From positions 1 through 52,620 of the forward strand of contig DAOTHJ010000016.1 in NCBI GenBank assembly GCA_035447605.1: a stretch of DNA of 52,620 nucleotides. The letters run 5' to 3'. Under the pieces are notes generated by a model. The model worked only from the letters and a program-made list of their open reading frames with translations, did not search any database and was not told the DNA's origin. Made by a program: the position numbers and the translations under genes. The stretch is from UMGS1668 sp035447605 (GTDB taxonomy: Bacteria; Bacillota; Clostridia; Oscillospirales; Ruminococcaceae). Positions 16,181 through 25,301 of this stretch are shown piece after piece (position 1 is the stretch's first letter; each line of letters begins with the position of its first letter).

Positions 16181-17011
16181 TTACGGGCCGTACTGTTCGA
16201 GATATTCCTCCAGACAGAGCCCCTCCGACATGATGACTTCGGCGGCTTCTTTGCCGACATAGCGGTAGTGCCACGGTTCGTAGGTGATGCCGGTGATGTC
16301 CTCCTTGCCCTCCGGATAGCGGAGGATGAAGCCATACTCGGCGCAGTGGGCAATCAGCCAGTCGAATTCGTCAAATTTGTCGAAGTCGTGCTCAAGATCG
16401 GAATAATAGTTAAAATAATCCGCGGAGACGATATCCATGGCGAGGCCGGTGTGGTGCTCGCTCGTGCCGGGAGGCGCGACCCATTTGGCCGCTTCGGTCT
16501 TCGCATCCGCCTCGCTGTAACCGGCGTCAAGATACTGCTGCACTTTTCTTTCATACAGGATGCGGGATTTCTCGACGGTGCGGTAGCCGGAACAAACCCT
16601 CAGGGAATAACCGTCCGCCGCAGCCGCGGCAATCAGGTCCTTCGCGGCATCGGCGGCGAGCTTGTTCATTTTATAGTCGCCCTGCACAGTCTCGAGATCC
16701 AGCGTATAGTCGTCCGGGATGTAGTTCCACGGGTTGACGAGGATCAGCAGGTTGTCGGAATCGCCCGACACAGAGACCGGAACGCTGTCTCCGCTCTCCG
16801 CCCCGGACCCCTCCGCCGCGGAACTCTGCGCCTCCGTTTCGGAGGAAGCTTCCGACGGTTCCGACGGTTCCGACGGTTCCGACATGCTTTCGGAAATTTC
16901 CATTTCTCCGCTCAAGGTTCCCTCCCCGGAGTTTACCTCCTCCTTGTCGCCGCAGCCCGCCAAAAGAAGCAGGACCAGCGTCAGCACAAGGATCGTCCGG
17001 AAAAATTTCAT
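16181..17011 (-). CDS. VanY-family D-alanyl-D-alanine carboxypeptidase lipoprotein
   Basis: A 276-residue protein with signal MKFFRTILVLTLVLLLLAGC (lipobox Cys about 20), then a Ser/Glu/Pro linker with SEPSEPSEPSE repeats to about residue 90, then a peptidase domain. The zinc-site motifs are SEHHTGLAMDI and EPWHYRYVG, with VCSGYRT earlier, as in VanY/LdcB enzymes that trim peptidoglycan stem peptides. The ATG at 17011 gives the most typical signal. A TTG at 17035, directly after the upstream stop and behind GGAGG, is an alternative start adding eight residues and would make the pair translationally coupled. Confidence 0.9.
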   Translation of the reverse strand: MKFFRTILVLTLVLLLLAGCGDKEEVNSGEGTLSGEMEISESMSEPSEPSEPSEASSETEAQSSAAEGSGAESGDSVPVSVSGDSDNLLILVNPWNYIPDDYTLDLETVQGDYKMNKLAADAAKDLIAAAAADGYSLRVCSGYRTVEKSRILYERKVQQYLDAGYSEADAKTEAAKWVAPPGTSEHHTGLAMDIVSADYFNYYSDLEHDFDKFDEFDWLIAHCAEYGFILRYPEGKEDITGITYEPWHYRYVGKEAAEVIMSEGLCLEEYLEQYGP

Positions 17012-17037
17012 GTTCTCACTCTCGTTTCGGATCAAGT

Positions 17038-17628
17038 TCAGTATTCCTCCGCGGCCAGATCGCCGAAAAAGGCGCTGCCGTAGGGATTCACCGCGGTGAA
17101 ATCCGCGGGATAGTAGCTGCCGTAATGCGGGCGCGCCGGATCGTCGCTGATTTTATAAAAATTGCCTTTCATCCGGTGCCCCTTTTCAATATAGCTCTCT
17201 CCGCAGAGCTTCTCGGCCACGGCGAGCGGCAGCGTGAAATCGACGCACCAGTAGATCCCCTGAAGATCTTCGCCGGAGAAGATGCGGTGGGAGGCGCGGC
17301 GGGAGAGATCCTTCTCCGTGCCGTTCGCCTCGTCGATGAATTTGCAGATCACTTGCCCGGAGCGGTTCGCGGAAAACCAGAAATAGCGCTTCCCGCCGTC
17401 CTCCTCCGGAAACAGGGAGACCGCCGCCGCAGCGAGACTGCGCTCGGAAGGATTATTCTCAAAGCAGTAGATGCGGATATGAAGATCATCCGGAGAAAAG
17501 CAGACCTTTGCCTGCGCATACGGCTTATAATCCGCCTTCTCAAGCGGATAATGAATGATTTTGGCCGCCGGGAGAGAATCCCAGACCGGCTCGCCCGCGA
17601 TCATGCTCACAGGAAACATCTTTTTCAT
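17038..17628 (-). CDS. Carbohydrate-binding family 9-like protein
   Basis: A 196-residue protein without a signal peptide. Segments such as AKVCFSPDDLHIRIYCFENNP, YFWFSANRSGQVICKFID and the late YGSYYPADFTAVNPYGSAFFG resemble the CBM9-like beta-sandwich proteins found alone in many Clostridia. It ends immediately before the VanY-like gene (2-base gap to its possible TTG start), suggesting an operon. Function is unknown; sugar or wall-polymer binding is only a guess from the fold. Confidence 0.65.
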   Translation of the reverse strand: MKKMFPVSMIAGEPVWDSLPAAKIIHYPLEKADYKPYAQAKVCFSPDDLHIRIYCFENNPSERSLAAAAVSLFPEEDGGKRYFWFSANRSGQVICKFIDEANGTEKDLSRRASHRIFSGEDLQGIYWCVDFTLPLAVAEKLCGESYIEKGHRMKGNFYKISDDPARPHYGSYYPADFTAVNPYGSAFFGDLAAEEY

Positions 17629-17689
17629 CCTCTTCTTCCCGGGAACCGGAATCCGGCCCCTTCGTTTCTGTTTCCGCGGAGGTTCCGCG

Positions 17690-18223
17690 TTATTTTACGA
17701 CAAATTTTTCAGCGAGGCCGCGCTTCTCGAGGAACCAAACCATCGTCAGGCCGAAGCCGCAGCAGGCGACCATCTCCCCGGCCGCGACCGAAAACCCGGA
17801 CAGGAAGAACACGCGCAGATCGAGGCCCCCGGTGGTGACGTACATGATCTCCGCGCCGATCACCAGCCCATTTACCACGACCGGCGGCAGGGAGGCCAGC
17901 ACCGGCAGTTTCCGGAACCGGATATGCCCCAGCGCGGAAGTCAGAACCGCGGCAGCCAAGGTGGCGGCGGTACCGACCGCGACATCGAGAAAGCCGAGGG
18001 TGTTGACGCTCAAGAACGCGCCGATCAGGTTGGCAAGAAAGCAGCCCATCGTGACGCCCAAAATGCACTGCGGAGAAAAGACCGGCAGCAGCGTCAGTGC
18101 CTCGGAGACACGCACCTGCACGGCGCCGTATGACAGCATCGGCAGCGCGAGCGACATCGCCGCATAAACCGCCGCAATCAGCGCCTGCACGGCAATCAGT
18201 CTCGTTCTGTTTCCGGTTCGCAA
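17690..18223 (-). CDS. queT: QueT-family transporter (queuosine precursor uptake)
   Basis: A 177-residue hydrophobic protein with five or six membrane segments and the family block VQVRVSEALTLLPVFSPQCILGVTMGCFLANLIG. QueT proteins act as substrate-binding S components of ECF-type transporters for queuosine precursors. The start is taken as the TTG at 18223, eight bases after GGAGG; the frame is open to 18280 but that ATG would lie at the transcription start. No preQ1 riboswitch fits between promoter and gene. The energising ECF subunits are not in the window. Confidence 0.85.
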   Translation of the reverse strand: MRTGNRTRLIAVQALIAAVYAAMSLALPMLSYGAVQVRVSEALTLLPVFSPQCILGVTMGCFLANLIGAFLSVNTLGFLDVAVGTAATLAAAVLTSALGHIRFRKLPVLASLPPVVVNGLVIGAEIMYVTTGGLDLRVFFLSGFSVAAGEMVACCGFGLTMVWFLEKRGLAEKFVVK

Positions 18224-18256
18224 CGGCAGCACCTCCAGAGATTTCATATATATGTT

Positions 18257-18285
18257 ATTGTACTTGAATTTCGGTTTCATTGCAA
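18257..18285 (-). promoter_or_regulatory. Promoter of queT
   Basis: TTGCAA (18280-18285), 17 bases, TACAAT (18257-18262) on the minus strand. The start site falls about 25 bases before the TTG start codon. Confidence 0.75.
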
Positions 18286-18499
18286 TTTCATTTCTCTAAC
18301 TTTTTCATTTTAATGAAATTTCAACGAAATTTCAACAGGAAAGCCGCGTCTCTTCCACTTTCCGACCGCCTTCGGAACGTTCTTCCGGCAAAAATCCGAA
18401 AGCTGCTCCGGCAAAAACCGCTTTTTTATGCTTCAAAAGGAAACCGGCGGTGTGCATTTCTCGACAAAGGCATGCCCCGGAAGGTTGCAAATATTGCAT

Positions 18500-18528
18500 T
18501 TGACAGTTTTCGTGGTTTTGAGTAAGAT
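18500..18528 (+). promoter_or_regulatory. Promoter of the BtuF-like binding protein gene
   Basis: TTGACA (18500-18505), a 17-base spacer and TAAGAT (18523-18528), about 35 bases before the start codon. Confidence 0.75.
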
Positions 18529-18561
18529 ATACCTGTTATGGAAGGGAAGGAGGCTTCGGCC

Positions 18562-19581
18562 ATGAAAAAAATCCTGCCGTTCCTGCTGGCGGCGCTCTTA
18601 ATCTTGAGCGGCTGCTCCGGCATGGAGAACATTGAGGAATTCTTTGGTTCGGAGACGGAAAGCGGCCCGGAATCCTCCGGCATTTCTTCCGAACCGGAAT
18701 CGGAGCCCGACCCGAACTGGCCGGCCGAAGTCTCCGGAATTACCCTCGAAGCGGCGCCGGAAACCGTCATCTCCATGTCGCCGATTCTGACGGAACTGCT
18801 GTACGACATGGGTCTTGGAGACAAGCTTGCGGCGGTCAGCAGCTTCTGCACGGATGAAAGCGGAAACGATCCCGGTCTGCCGAAAGCCGGAACCGCCGTG
18901 CTGCCGGATCTCACCGCCATCGCGGAGATCCAGCCTGAATACATTCTCACCATGGCGCAGTTTTCCGAAAGCGACCTTTTGGCTTTGCAGCAGATGAACA
19001 CGGAAGTGATCGTGTTCTCCGCGCCGCAGGATCTCGCCGGGCAGGAAGCTCTGATGACGGATCTGGCGGTCTTCTTCCTCGGAAAAGAAGCCGGCGCCTC
19101 TGCCGCCGCGGATTTCATCACGGAGTTTGAGGCCAAACTTCAGGAGGTAACTTCTCCCGCCTCCGGATATCTTGAGGCGAACAGCGCCTCGGTCACCGTC
19201 GCCTGCCTGCGCGTCCTCAACTCCACCTACGCGACCGGAGATACGCTGGCCGACGAGTTCCTGGAGGCCGCGGGTCTGACAAATGCCGCCGCAGAGTATA
19301 CCGGCTGGGATATCGGCGAGGACGGCATCGCGGCCGTCAATCCGGATGTGCTGTTTGTCAACGAGGGCATTCACATCGCCGACCTCGAAACAAACGACCT
19401 CTATAAAAAGAAAACCGCCGTTAAGGGGGACAAGGTCTACGCCGTCGATCTGGACCTGCTCTCCCGCGGGACGCTGCGCTCGCTGGATGTTCTGGAGACG
19501 ATGCTCGCCACGGTTTTGCCGGATGCCTACCCGGATCTGGAGCCGCTCTCCCCCGCCTATCCAAGCATCTACAAAAACTGA
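18562..19581 (+). CDS. BtuF/FhuD-like substrate-binding lipoprotein (orphan)
   Basis: A 339-residue Peripla_BP_2-type binding protein of the vitamin B12/siderophore/heme class. Signal MKKILPFLLAALLILSGC ends at a lipobox Cys; a Ser/Glu/Pro linker follows to about residue 55. The domain begins ETVISMSPILTELLYDMGLGDKLAAVSSFC and has IAEIQPEYILTM, typical of this class. The ATG at 18562 follows AAGGAGG with eight bases between. It stands alone with its own promoter and terminator; no permease or ATPase of the BtuCD type is adjacent, so it must use components coded elsewhere or act otherwise. Ligand unknown. Confidence 0.88.
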   Translation: MKKILPFLLAALLILSGCSGMENIEEFFGSETESGPESSGISSEPESEPDPNWPAEVSGITLEAAPETVISMSPILTELLYDMGLGDKLAAVSSFCTDESGNDPGLPKAGTAVLPDLTAIAEIQPEYILTMAQFSESDLLALQQMNTEVIVFSAPQDLAGQEALMTDLAVFFLGKEAGASAAADFITEFEAKLQEVTSPASGYLEANSASVTVACLRVLNSTYATGDTLADEFLEAAGLTNAAAEYTGWDIGEDGIAAVNPDVLFVNEGIHIADLETNDLYKKKTAVKGDKVYAVDLDLLSRGTLRSLDVLETMLATVLPDAYPDLEPLSPAYPSIYKN

Positions 19582-19596
19582 CTGCTTTGTTTTTCG

Positions 19597-19626
19597 GCCG
19601 GAAGAGATTTCTCTTCCGGCTTTTTT
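19597..19626 (+). terminator. Intrinsic terminator after the BtuF-like gene
   Basis: GCCGGAAGAG / CTCTTCCGGC form a perfect 10-bp stem with a 4-base loop, followed by TTTTTT. Confidence 0.93.
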
Positions 19627-19653
19627 CTTATCTTTCATTAGCGGGTTGGAACA

Positions 19654-19682
19654 TTGTAATAAAAGAAGAGATATGCTATACT
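19654..19682 (+). promoter_or_regulatory. Promoter of the OPA-type MFS transporter gene
   Basis: TTGTAA (19654-19659), 17 bases, TATACT (19677-19682), about 40 bases before the start codon. Confidence 0.7.
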
Positions 19683-19723
19683 ATATTTTTATAGAATGTG
19701 AGAATGCGGAAAGAAGGTCCACG

Positions 19724-21007
19724 ATGGGTACGGTCATCAAGAAGAAGATCGCTGGTGAAAAAGAAACGATCCTCTTTATTATGCTCTGCTGGCTGACCTA
19801 TTCCTGCTCCTACATAGGGAGGCTGAATCTTTCCGCCTCCATGTCCGAAATGGTTGCGGACGGTATCTTCCTGAAGTCGCAGGCCGGCGCCGTCACCACG
19901 GGGTATTTTCTCTGTTACGGCGGCGGACAATTTCTCAGCGGCTGGCTGGGGGATAAATTCCGGCCGCGCTTTTTGATTTTTATCGGGCTTCTGCTCTCCG
20001 CCGTCTGCAATTTCTGCATCTCCCTGGAGCCGCCGCTCTGGCTATTGGCCACGCTCTGGAGCCTGAACGGCCTCTCTCTTTCGCTGCTCTGGGCCCCGCT
20101 GATCAAACTGGTCTCCGACCGGGTATCGGCCGCACGGCGCCGGAAAGCCTGTACCGCTCTTGCGACGACGATGGCCGCCGGCACGCTGATGTCGTATCTT
20201 CTCTGTGCCGCGCTGATCGAGGAATTCGGCTGGCACGCCTCTTTTTACGTCCCCGCCGTGATTGCCGCCGTCATTGCGTTTCTATGGATCATTCTGACGA
20301 CGAGAATCGAAAAGAAAGCGGATAAAACCGGTATCGACGAGTTCTCCTCCTGCCGGGAGGCGGCGGAGCCCGAGGAAGGGGTTCCGCACGACGAGGTCCC
20401 GTCCAAGCTGTTTCCGCTGCTTGCCGTCTCCGGGCTGCTGACCATGACCGTGGTCGCCGGCGTCTTGTCGATCCTCAAGGACTGCGTATCTACCTGGACG
20501 CCGACCTTTTTGATCGACGCTTACCAGCTGGATTCCGTCACCTCGATCCTCTTCGGAACGCTGATGCCGGTCTTCGGCCTGCTGGGCCCGTATATGGCAA
20601 ACTGGATTATGCACAAGGTCAACGATGAGTTTTCCTCCATGTTCTGGCTGCTGATCATTTCCTCCGGCGCGCTGGCGCTGCTTGTACTGGCCGGCCGGTA
20701 TTCCCTCGGCATCGCCGTGTTCTGCCTGGCGCTGACCTATGCCTGCTCGCTGGGCCAAAACATGCTGCTGATCGGCACCATCCCCATGTATTTCCTCAAT
20801 GTCGGCCGTGTCGCCGGCGTGACCGGCGTACTCAACGCGAGCGCCTATTTCAGCGCCGCCATGATGAGCCTGCTGACCGGTATTCTGGTCGATCACCTCG
20901 GCTGGACCTTCACGATCACGGTCTGGATGATGCTTTCCATCGTGGGCTCCATGTTCTGTATCATCTCCCACAGGAAGTGGAAGAAGTTCCGCAGGAACCT
21001 GTTCTGA
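19724..21007 (+). CDS. MFS transporter, organophosphate:phosphate antiporter-like
   Basis: A 427-residue membrane protein with about twelve hydrophobic segments. The opening LTYSCSYIGRLNLSASMSEMV, the GGGQFLSGWLGDKFRPR loop between segments 2 and 3, and the long charged central loop (about residues 195-225) fit the GlpT/UhpT branch of the major facilitator superfamily. It would exchange a small organic anion or phosphorylated compound; the substrate cannot be read from sequence. The ATG at 19724 is preceded by GAAGG. It is a single-gene unit between its promoter and the tRNA-Arg promoter. Confidence 0.82.
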   Translation: MGTVIKKKIAGEKETILFIMLCWLTYSCSYIGRLNLSASMSEMVADGIFLKSQAGAVTTGYFLCYGGGQFLSGWLGDKFRPRFLIFIGLLLSAVCNFCISLEPPLWLLATLWSLNGLSLSLLWAPLIKLVSDRVSAARRRKACTALATTMAAGTLMSYLLCAALIEEFGWHASFYVPAVIAAVIAFLWIILTTRIEKKADKTGIDEFSSCREAAEPEEGVPHDEVPSKLFPLLAVSGLLTMTVVAGVLSILKDCVSTWTPTFLIDAYQLDSVTSILFGTLMPVFGLLGPYMANWIMHKVNDEFSSMFWLLIISSGALALLVLAGRYSLGIAVFCLALTYACSLGQNMLLIGTIPMYFLNVGRVAGVTGVLNASAYFSAAMMSLLTGILVDHLGWTFTITVWMMLSIVGSMFCIISHRKWKKFRRNLF

Positions 21008-21045
21008 TTTCCTTCAAAAAAGTATCTGCCGGCGGGAAATCTTTC

Positions 21046-21074
21046 TTGACAGACAAAAATCGTTGTGCTATTAT
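21046..21074 (+). promoter_or_regulatory. Promoter of tRNA-Arg
   Basis: TTGACA (21046-21051), 17 bases, TATTAT (21069-21074), ending 28 bases before the tRNA. Confidence 0.88.
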
Positions 21075-21102
21075 GTTTTAGCGGTTTGCAAAGACCGCCA
21101 AT

Positions 21103-21179
21103 GCGCCACTAGCTCAGCTGGATAGAGTGACTGGCTACGAACCAGTAGGCCGAGGGTTCGAGTCCCCCGTGGCGCGCCA
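21103..21179 (+). tRNA. tRNA-Arg (anticodon ACG), CCA encoded
   Basis: A 77-base cloverleaf: acceptor GCGCCAC/GTGGCGC, discriminator G, encoded CCA; D-arm with AGCTCAGCTGGATAGAG; anticodon stem ACTGG/CCAGT with loop CTACGAA, anticodon ACG at 21137-21139; T-arm GAGGGTTCGAGTCCCCC. All arms pair well. Confidence 0.97.
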
Positions 21180-21187
21180 CATGAAGA

Positions 21188-21228
21188 AGCCCGGAAATTT
21201 CTGATTTTATCAGGTTTTCCGGGCTTTT
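21188..21228 (+). terminator. Terminator after tRNA-Arg
   Basis: AGCCCGGAAA pairs with TTTCCGGGCT; an inner CTGAT/ATCAG stem extends it, and TTTT follows. It starts nine bases after the tRNA CCA. Confidence 0.85.
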
Positions 21229-21477
21229 CATTTTAAAATATTTGATAGGGAGACCATATTTCTAAGCGTCTTTCGGTATTGTTCATCATATCCGTTATGG
21301 CAAAATTATGGCAATCTTAGCCCGATAAGAAAAGCCGTTTCCGGCGGCCGCTCCCCCCGGGCATTTCGCGGCACGTTTTGTATGAATCCGTTTGAAGGAC
21401 TTGATATCCTTCTATGGAAGTGATATTCCGCATGAATCCCGCCGGCCTCTTTCCGCCGCGGTACTTTTTAGGGACCA

Positions 21478-22716
21478 ATGATGGCGGAGCACCGGCAAAA
21501 CCCCGGCCAATCTGTGAAAGAAGGGTGCGTCATCCACTTGAAAAAACAAAAAATCCTGTCGAATATCGTTTTGCTCGGGCTCGTCAGCATGTTTGCCGAT
21601 ATGAGCACCGAAATGGTCTATCCGCTGGTGCCGCTGTTTTTGACGGCGACACTCGGAGCCTCTCCCGCCATCGTAGGCATCATTGAAGGAATTGCGGAGA
21701 GCATCGCCTCCCTTCTTAAAGTCTTCAGCGGATATATCGGGGACGTCTATCACAATAAAAAGCACCTTGCTTTTATCGGATATTCGGCGACCATCTTTTA
21801 TAAGCTCGTTCTTCTGCTGTCCACCTCATGGCTCGGGGTTTTGGCTGCGAGGGTGATCGACCGGACGGGAAAAGGCATCCGCACCGCTCCGCGTGACGCG
21901 CTGGTCGCTCAGTCGAGCAGCGAGAAAGAGCTGGGCGGTTCTTTTGGTCTGCATAAAATGCTGGATATGGCCGGATCTTCCTTCGGCGTCATCTTCGCCT
22001 ATTTTTTTGTCGCAACCAACTTCGGTTTTCATAGGGCGTTTCTCTTCTCCATCATCCCCGCAATCGTCAGCATCCTGATTATTCTGGCCATCAAGGAGGA
22101 GAAAACCTCCGGGCCGGCCGCCGAGAAGCTGAACTTAAAAGGGCTGAAGCTCAATGGAAAGCTGAAGATCTATCTTGCGGTCATCTTCATCTTTTGTCTC
22201 GGAAACTCCTCGAATACGTTTTTGCTCCTGAAGGCACAGGAAAACGGCTTCTCCTCCTCGGAGGTCATTCTGCTCTATCTCGTTTTCAATGTTTCCGCCT
22301 CTCTGCTCGCCATTCCGGCGGGAAAATTATCGGACAAACTGGGACGAAGCAAAGTTCTCGTCCCCGGGTATCTGATCTATGGATTGGTCTATCTCGGCTT
22401 TGCGTTTTTATCGTCAAGATTTTCGATGATCCTCCTTTTTATCGCCTATGGCGCATACAACGCGCTGATCAGCGGCGCAGAGAGAGCTTTCATCGTGGAG
22501 AACTCGCCCAAAGGACTTAAAGGCACCATTCTTGGGCTTTACGGCATGCTTCAGGGAATCGGCCTGCTGCTTTCTTCGATCATCGCAGGTCTGATGTGGG
22601 ATAACGTCAATTCCGCCGCGCCTTTTATCTTCGGCGGCATCTTAGGAATCATCTCCGCTTTGCTGATACAAATTATTTTCTGCACGGGGAGAGCGCCGAG
22701 AGACGCAGCCGCATGA
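21478..22716 (+). CDS. MFS transporter
   Basis: A major facilitator protein of up to 412 residues with about twelve membrane segments. Recognisable parts are SMFADMSTEMVYPLVPLFLT in segment 1, the GYIGDVYHNKKHLAFIGYS loop after segment 2, DRTGKGIRTAPRDALVAQ near segment 4, and GKLSDKLGRSKVL after segment 8. The RTGKGIRTAPRDALVA motif occurs in a subgroup often annotated as multidrug or unknown-substrate exporters. The start is uncertain: ATG at 21478/21481 behind a weak AGGG, or TTG at 21538 (giving MKKQKILSNIVL, a more usual N-terminus). It ends at a strong terminator. Confidence 0.85.
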   Translation: MMAEHRQNPGQSVKEGCVIHLKKQKILSNIVLLGLVSMFADMSTEMVYPLVPLFLTATLGASPAIVGIIEGIAESIASLLKVFSGYIGDVYHNKKHLAFIGYSATIFYKLVLLLSTSWLGVLAARVIDRTGKGIRTAPRDALVAQSSSEKELGGSFGLHKMLDMAGSSFGVIFAYFFVATNFGFHRAFLFSIIPAIVSILIILAIKEEKTSGPAAEKLNLKGLKLNGKLKIYLAVIFIFCLGNSSNTFLLLKAQENGFSSSEVILLYLVFNVSASLLAIPAGKLSDKLGRSKVLVPGYLIYGLVYLGFAFLSSRFSMILLFIAYGAYNALISGAERAFIVENSPKGLKGTILGLYGMLQGIGLLLSSIIAGLMWDNVNSAAPFIFGGILGIISALLIQIIFCTGRAPRDAAA

Positions 22717-22728
22717 CCGCCAGAAAGC

Positions 22729-22764
22729 AAAAAAGCCCGGTGCATGATGCCCCGGGCTTTTTTA
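22729..22764 (+). terminator. Terminator after the second MFS gene
   Basis: AAAAAAGCCCGG pairs with CCGGGCTTTTTT across an 11-base loop, about 12 bases after the stop codon; the A and T runs make it potentially bidirectional. Confidence 0.92.
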
Positions 22765-22954
22765 GTTTTCTGCTGTCTCCCGGGTTTTCTCCGGCCCGCT
22801 ATTGGGCGCCTCATGTTCCTCCGTGGGTACCGTATTCCGCCGCTCAAGGCCCTTCCGTCCGCCTGTCCGCAGCGGCATGCTTTCCGCGTAGCTCCGAGCG
22901 GCGTGTTTTGCGCCGGCACGGGTTTCGGCACCAAAAAAATCTGTTTTTGGGCTA

Positions 22955-22984
22955 TTGGCGAATTCCGTCTTTTTATGATATAAT
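22955..22984 (+). promoter_or_regulatory. Promoter of proBA
   Basis: TTGGCG (22955-22960), 18-base spacer, TATAAT (22979-22984), about 90 bases before proB. Confidence 0.7.
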
Positions 22985-23079
22985 CAGACAAATATGTGGG
23001 CTTCCCTTTTTTTCGCCGTCTGAAGCGGATGCGGGATCCCCGTAAAATTTTTTCGCACAGAACAAAGAGGTGTATGGGG

Positions 23080-23871
23080 TTGGATGCTTTTGTCAACGCC
23101 AAAAGGGTCGTGGTCAAGGTGGGTACCTCGACGCTGACCCATGAGTCGGGCCAGATCCATATCCGCCGGATCGAAAAGCTGGTACAGGTACTGGCGGATA
23201 TCCGCAATTCCGGCCGGGAGATCATTCTGGTCTCCTCCGGCGCCATCGCCGTGGGCGTGGGCAAACTGCATCTGCCGCAGAGACCCGCCGATACTCCTTC
23301 CAAACAGGCGGCCGCAGCCATCGGGCAGTGCGAGCTGATGTATCTCTACGACAAGCTCTTCGGGGAATACAATCATGTGGTCTCTCAAGTACTGCTGACC
23401 CGCGATATTCTCGAGGAAGAAAAACGCAAGCGGAACGTGGTCAACACCTTCCAGAAACTTCTGGAGTACGGCTCCATTCCCATCGTCAACGAGAACGACA
23501 CCACCGCCGTGGAGGAGCTCGAATTCGGCGACAACGACACCCTTTCCGCCATCGTGGCGGTGCTGTGCGGGGCCGACGCGCTGATTATCCTGTCGGATAT
23601 TGATGGGCTCTATGACGGCGACCCGCGGCAGAATCCGACCGCAAAACCGATCGGCGAAGTGTATCATGTGGATGACCGGATTCTGGCTTTGGCCGGAGGA
23701 GTCGGCTCCTCCCGGGGGACCGGCGGCATGATCACCAAGGTCCATGCGGCTCAGATCGCCTGCGGGGCGGGCATCCATATGGTGATTATGAACGGATCGG
23801 ATCCCTCCGATCTTTATAAGATCTTTGACGGAGAGACGCTCGGCACGCATTTCTTCCCGGAAAGCAAGTAA
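23080..23871 (+). CDS. proB: Glutamate 5-kinase
   Basis: A 263-residue kinase that phosphorylates glutamate in the first step of proline synthesis. The amino-acid-kinase fold shows KRVVVKVGTSTLTHE at the start, LVSSGAIAVG, NENDTTAVEELEFGDNDTLSA and DIDGLYDGDPR. It lacks the C-terminal PUA domain present in E. coli ProB (about 367 residues), a common short form in Firmicutes. I set the start at TTG 23080, nine bases after GAGG, giving MDAFVNAKRVVVK; an ATG at 23074 is only three bases from the same site. proA follows after 30 bases. Confidence 0.94.
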   Translation: MDAFVNAKRVVVKVGTSTLTHESGQIHIRRIEKLVQVLADIRNSGREIILVSSGAIAVGVGKLHLPQRPADTPSKQAAAAIGQCELMYLYDKLFGEYNHVVSQVLLTRDILEEEKRKRNVVNTFQKLLEYGSIPIVNENDTTAVEELEFGDNDTLSAIVAVLCGADALIILSDIDGLYDGDPRQNPTAKPIGEVYHVDDRILALAGGVGSSRGTGGMITKVHAAQIACGAGIHMVIMNGSDPSDLYKIFDGETLGTHFFPESK

Positions 23872-23901
23872 CTTTTGATTCTTTGAAAGGAGGCAGGCTC
23901 G

Positions 23902-25149
23902 GTGAAAACGGTATTGGAGCTCGGAAAAGCGGTCAAACAAGCATCCCGTCAGGCCGCCGTTCTGACGCAGGCACAGAAAAACGCGGCGCTTTCGGCCATG
24001 GCGGACGCGCTTTTACAGAAAAAGCAGTTTATTCTCTCGGCCAACGCGGAGGATCTCCGGGAGGGCAAAAACGCCGGACTTTCGGAGAGCCTGCTGGACC
24101 GGCTGGCCCTTTCGGAAAGCCGCATCGAGGATATGGCGGCCTCCATCCTTCAGGTGGCGGCGCTTGAGGACCCGATCGGCAAGGTGGACCGCGGCTTCGT
24201 AACCGCAAACGGCCTTCAGGTCTATAAAGTCCGTGTTCCACTCGGCGTCTGCGGCATCATCTACGAGGCGAGGCCCAACGTAACCGTGGATGCCGCCGTG
24301 CTCTGCTTTAAATCGGGCAACGCCGTGCTGCTCCGGGGCGGCAAGGAGGCCATCTCCTCCAACATCTGCCTCGTAAGCGTCCTGCGGGATGTGCTTGAAA
24401 AACAGGGCCTCGACCCCAACCTCATCTGTCTCGTCGAGGATACCTCCCGGGAATCCGCCGCGCAGATGATGAAACTGAACGGCTATCTGGATGTGCTGAT
24501 TCCCCGCGGTGGAGCCGGACTGATCCGGTCGGTGGTGGAGAATGCCACCGTACCGGTCATCGAAACCGGGACCGGCAACTGCCATGTGTATATTGATAAG
24601 GACGCGGATCTCGCCAAAGGGGTGGAGATCCTGTTTAACGCCAAAACCTCCCGCCCCTCGGTCTGCAACGCGGCCGAAAGCCTGCTCGTGCACCGGGAGA
24701 TCGCGGAGGAGTTTTTGCCCCTCGCCAAACAGAAGCTCGACACCAAGGGCGTCGTCTGGTATGGCTGCGAGGAGACCCGCCGGATTCTGGGCGAATCGGT
24801 GCTGCCGGCCGGCGACGAGGAATACTCGAAGGAGTTTCTGGATTACGCCATCTCCTGCCGGGTGGTGGATTCCCTCGAGGATGCGGCGGATCATATTTAT
24901 AAGTACTCCACCAAACACTCAGAGGCTATCGTAACTGAGAACTATACCGCCGCGCGGGAATTTATCCGGCTTGTGGATGCCGCCGCCGTCTATGTCAACG
25001 CCTCCACCCGCTTTACCGACGGTGGCGTCTTCGGCTTCGGCGCCGAGATCGGCATCTCCACGCAGAAGCTCCACGCCAGAGGGCCGATGGGACTCGAGGA
25101 ACTGACCTCCGTCAAATATGTGATCTACGGAAACGGACAGATCCGGTAG
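23902..25149 (+). CDS. proA: Gamma-glutamyl phosphate reductase
   Basis: A 415-residue aldehyde-dehydrogenase-fold enzyme that reduces gamma-glutamyl phosphate to the semialdehyde. Seen are VPLGVCGIIYEARPNVTVDAA, the cofactor region LRGGKEAISSN, the catalytic-Cys segment SRPSVCNAAESLLVH (about residue 255) and the C-terminal FGFGAEIGISTQKLHARGPMGLEEL. Length is standard. The start is GTG at 23902, eight bases after AGGAGG. With proB it forms a two-gene proline operon; the last step (proC) is not in the window. Confidence 0.97.
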   Translation: MKTVLELGKAVKQASRQAAVLTQAQKNAALSAMADALLQKKQFILSANAEDLREGKNAGLSESLLDRLALSESRIEDMAASILQVAALEDPIGKVDRGFVTANGLQVYKVRVPLGVCGIIYEARPNVTVDAAVLCFKSGNAVLLRGGKEAISSNICLVSVLRDVLEKQGLDPNLICLVEDTSRESAAQMMKLNGYLDVLIPRGGAGLIRSVVENATVPVIETGTGNCHVYIDKDADLAKGVEILFNAKTSRPSVCNAAESLLVHREIAEEFLPLAKQKLDTKGVVWYGCEETRRILGESVLPAGDEEYSKEFLDYAISCRVVDSLEDAADHIYKYSTKHSEAIVTENYTAAREFIRLVDAAAVYVNASTRFTDGGVFGFGAEIGISTQKLHARGPMGLEELTSVKYVIYGNGQIR

Positions 25150-25301
25150 CGGTAACGGAACCGCAAGGCGTTTTCGCTTCGGAATAAAAACGCGGGGCCG
25201 GGGCTTTTGGTCCTCCAAAAACTCATACCGGCTTTATGTGCTCAAAACTACCGGGCAGCCGTGCTCTTCGGAAAATCGCCTGCAAAATCCATCTCTTTCA
25301 G

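Noticed and set aside
18224..18285. Possible preQ1 riboswitch before queT
   Set aside because: The promoter lies so close to the start codon that only about 25 bases of leader remain, too few for the aptamer.
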